From Oscillospiraceae bacterium (GTDB lineage: Bacteria; Bacillota_A; Clostridia; Oscillospirales; JAAYXM01): DNA of 7,459 nt. The notes beneath the pieces were generated by a model, which worked only from the letters and a program-made list of their open reading frames with translations, had not been told where the DNA came from and did no database searches. Of this stretch, positions 7,116-7,459 are shown piece by piece (the stretch's first letter is position 1; each line of letters starts with the position of its first letter). The stretch spans positions 1-7,459 of the forward strand of contig JAFXJK010000065.1 in NCBI GenBank assembly GCA_017532355.1. Reading direction: 5' to 3'. Both the position numbers and the translations under genes were made by a program.

Positions 7116-7144
7116 TTGACAATCAAGCCGTTTTTTTGTATAAT
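7116..7144 (+). promoter_or_regulatory. Perfect-consensus sigma-A promoter of the tRNA gene
   Basis: TTGACA (7116-7121), a 17-base spacer and TATAAT (7139-7144) match the housekeeping consensus at all twelve positions and at ideal spacing. A run of seven T lies in the spacer. Transcription would begin near 7151, about 30 bases before the mature tRNA. This strength is typical of stable-RNA genes. Confidence 0.9.
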
Positions 7145-7151
7145 AATTTAG

Positions 7152-7182
7152 CTTATTGAGCAGAAACATCTGCTCCAATAAG
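7152..7182 (+). other. Hairpin in the tRNA 5' leader
   Basis: CTTATTG (7152-7158) pairs with CAATAAG (7176-7182), and AGCAG (7159-7163) with CTGCT (7170-7174). One C is bulged at 7175 and the loop is AAACAT. The stem begins at about the predicted transcript start and includes the first base of the tRNA, so the whole leader would be folded next to the RNase P cleavage site. Confidence 0.6.
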
Positions 7183-7258
7183 GGCCTTTAGCTCAGTTGG
7201 TTAGAGCTCCCGGCTCATAACCGGATGGTCCTGGGTTCGAGTCCCCGAAGGCCCACCA
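7182..7258 (+). tRNA. tRNA with CAU anticodon, probably tRNA-Ile2 (alternatively elongator tRNA-Met)
   Basis: The cloverleaf is clear: acceptor GGGCCTT (7182-7188) with AAGGCCC (7248-7254), D-arm GCTCAGTTGGTTAGAGC, anticodon loop CTCATAA with CAT at 7216-7218, T-loop TTCGAGT, discriminator A and an encoded CCA (7256-7258). The body resembles the Bacillus-type tRNA-Ile2, whose C34 is turned to lysidine by TilS: GGxCCTTTAGCTCAG, and C4-G69 plus C5-G68, pairs that TilS uses. This favours Ile over Met, but CAU anticodons cannot be assigned with certainty by eye. The long extra pairing and G1-C72 rule against initiator tRNA-Met. Two odd pairs occur: C-A at 27-43 (7209/7225) and T-C at 50-64 (7232/7246). 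Confidence 0.9.
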
Positions 7259-7309
7259 AAGGAGAAACACCTTATCGTAAGATAGGGTGTTTCTCCTTTC
7301 TTGTTTTCT
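7258..7309 (+). terminator. Intrinsic terminator directly after the tRNA
   Basis: The arms 7258-7276 and 7281-7299 form a 19-bp stem with a single G-T pair and a GTAA tetraloop, followed by the T-rich CTTGTTTTC. The first stem base is the last A of the tRNA CCA end. The stem is nearly symmetrical, but the other strand is followed by tRNA sequence rather than T-runs, so it serves the tRNA transcript. Confidence 0.9.
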
Positions 7310-7313
7310 CTGA

Positions 7314-7459
7314 GGGGACTCGAACCATGAGAGGGTACGAGCGTTAAGAAAACGATTGATAATCGTTTTTAGCGAGTATGCCCGAAGACGGGTACCGAAA
7401 TGCGAAGCATTTGGGTCGTCGAGGGTGCAAGCTATGCGAAGCATAGCTTTGTCCCCGAA
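7314..7459. repeat. Gene-free hairpin cluster with tRNA T-arm copies (probable repetitive element, cut by window end)
   Basis: Four short inverted repeats follow one another. AAAACGATT/AATCGTTTT (7349-7369, loop GAT) and AAGCTATGC/GCATAGCTT (7429-7449, loop GAA) are perfect 9-bp stems. AAATGC/GCATTT (7398-7412, loop GAA) is a perfect 6-bp stem with three more pairs beyond one mismatch. CCCG/CGGG (7381-7392, loop AAGA) is shorter. GAGGGTACGAGC (7331-7342) recurs as GAGGGTGCAAGC (7421-7432). GGGGACTCGAACC (7314-7326) is the exact reverse complement of tRNA bases 7234-7246, and GTCCCCGAA at the window end repeats tRNA bases 7241-7249. No credible reading frame is present. Repetitive nature is inferred from the internal structure only. 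Confidence 0.55.

Noticed and set aside
7106..7138. Terminator after the DUF4364 gene (CAAAAAAC ... GTTTTTTTG)
   Set aside because: The stem is only seven mostly A-T pairs with a 16-base loop, no proper T-tail follows, and it overlaps the tRNA promoter.
7193..7444. Minus-strand 83-residue reading frame ending in FGDSNPGPSGYEPGALTN
   Set aside because: Its C-terminal half is the antisense translation of the tRNA and its terminator, a well-known spurious ORF type; the N-terminal half reads through the hairpin cluster.
7349..7449. CRISPR array or integron attC site in the hairpin cluster
   Set aside because: The stems differ from each other, there are no equal direct repeats with unique spacers, and no attC-type GTTRRRY/RYYYAAC core is present.

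Overview
The window looks like chromosomal DNA of a gut-type Clostridia bacterium (Firmicutes, possibly Oscillospiraceae/Ruminococcaceae-like). The pointers are strong AGGAGG-type ribosome binding sites, frequent TTG/GTG starts, a DUF4364 protein, a SpoVB-like flippase, an 11-TM sodium symporter and a Tn4451-type tnpV gene. This placement is inference; no marker gene fixes the taxon.

Layout. Positions 1-434 hold an AT-richer mobile-element fragment on the minus strand: tnpV, plus the first codons of a coupled gene that leaves the window. A minus-strand terminator (468-507) separates it from a three-gene minus-strand operon (4181 to 584). That operon encodes an OMP-decarboxylase-like protein with a degraded active site, a histidine phosphatase-GNAT fusion, and a SpoVB/MurJ-type lipid-linked oligosaccharide flippase. 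The last two genes each carry a single-base frameshift in a short homopolymer, so they are either decaying genes or sequence errors. A 147-bp AT-rich divergent promoter region follows (4182-4328). A plus-strand operon (4329-7102) then encodes an SNF/NSS sodium-dependent transporter, a class I SAM-dependent methyltransferase and a DUF4364 winged-helix-type protein. A perfect-consensus promoter drives a CAU-anticodon tRNA, probably tRNA-Ile2, which ends in a strong intrinsic terminator. The last 150 bases contain no gene. They hold four compact hairpins and copies of the tRNA T-arm sequence in both orientations, and look like a repetitive element cut by the window edge.

How it works together. 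The minus operon reads as an envelope/flippase unit with two accessory enzymes whose substrates are unknown. The plus operon joins sodium-driven (probably amino-acid) uptake to a small methyltransferase and a putative regulator. No defence system, CRISPR array or complete mobile element is visible. The most unusual items are the PyrF-like protein lacking key catalytic residues, the phosphatase-GNAT fusion, and the hairpin cluster after the tRNA.
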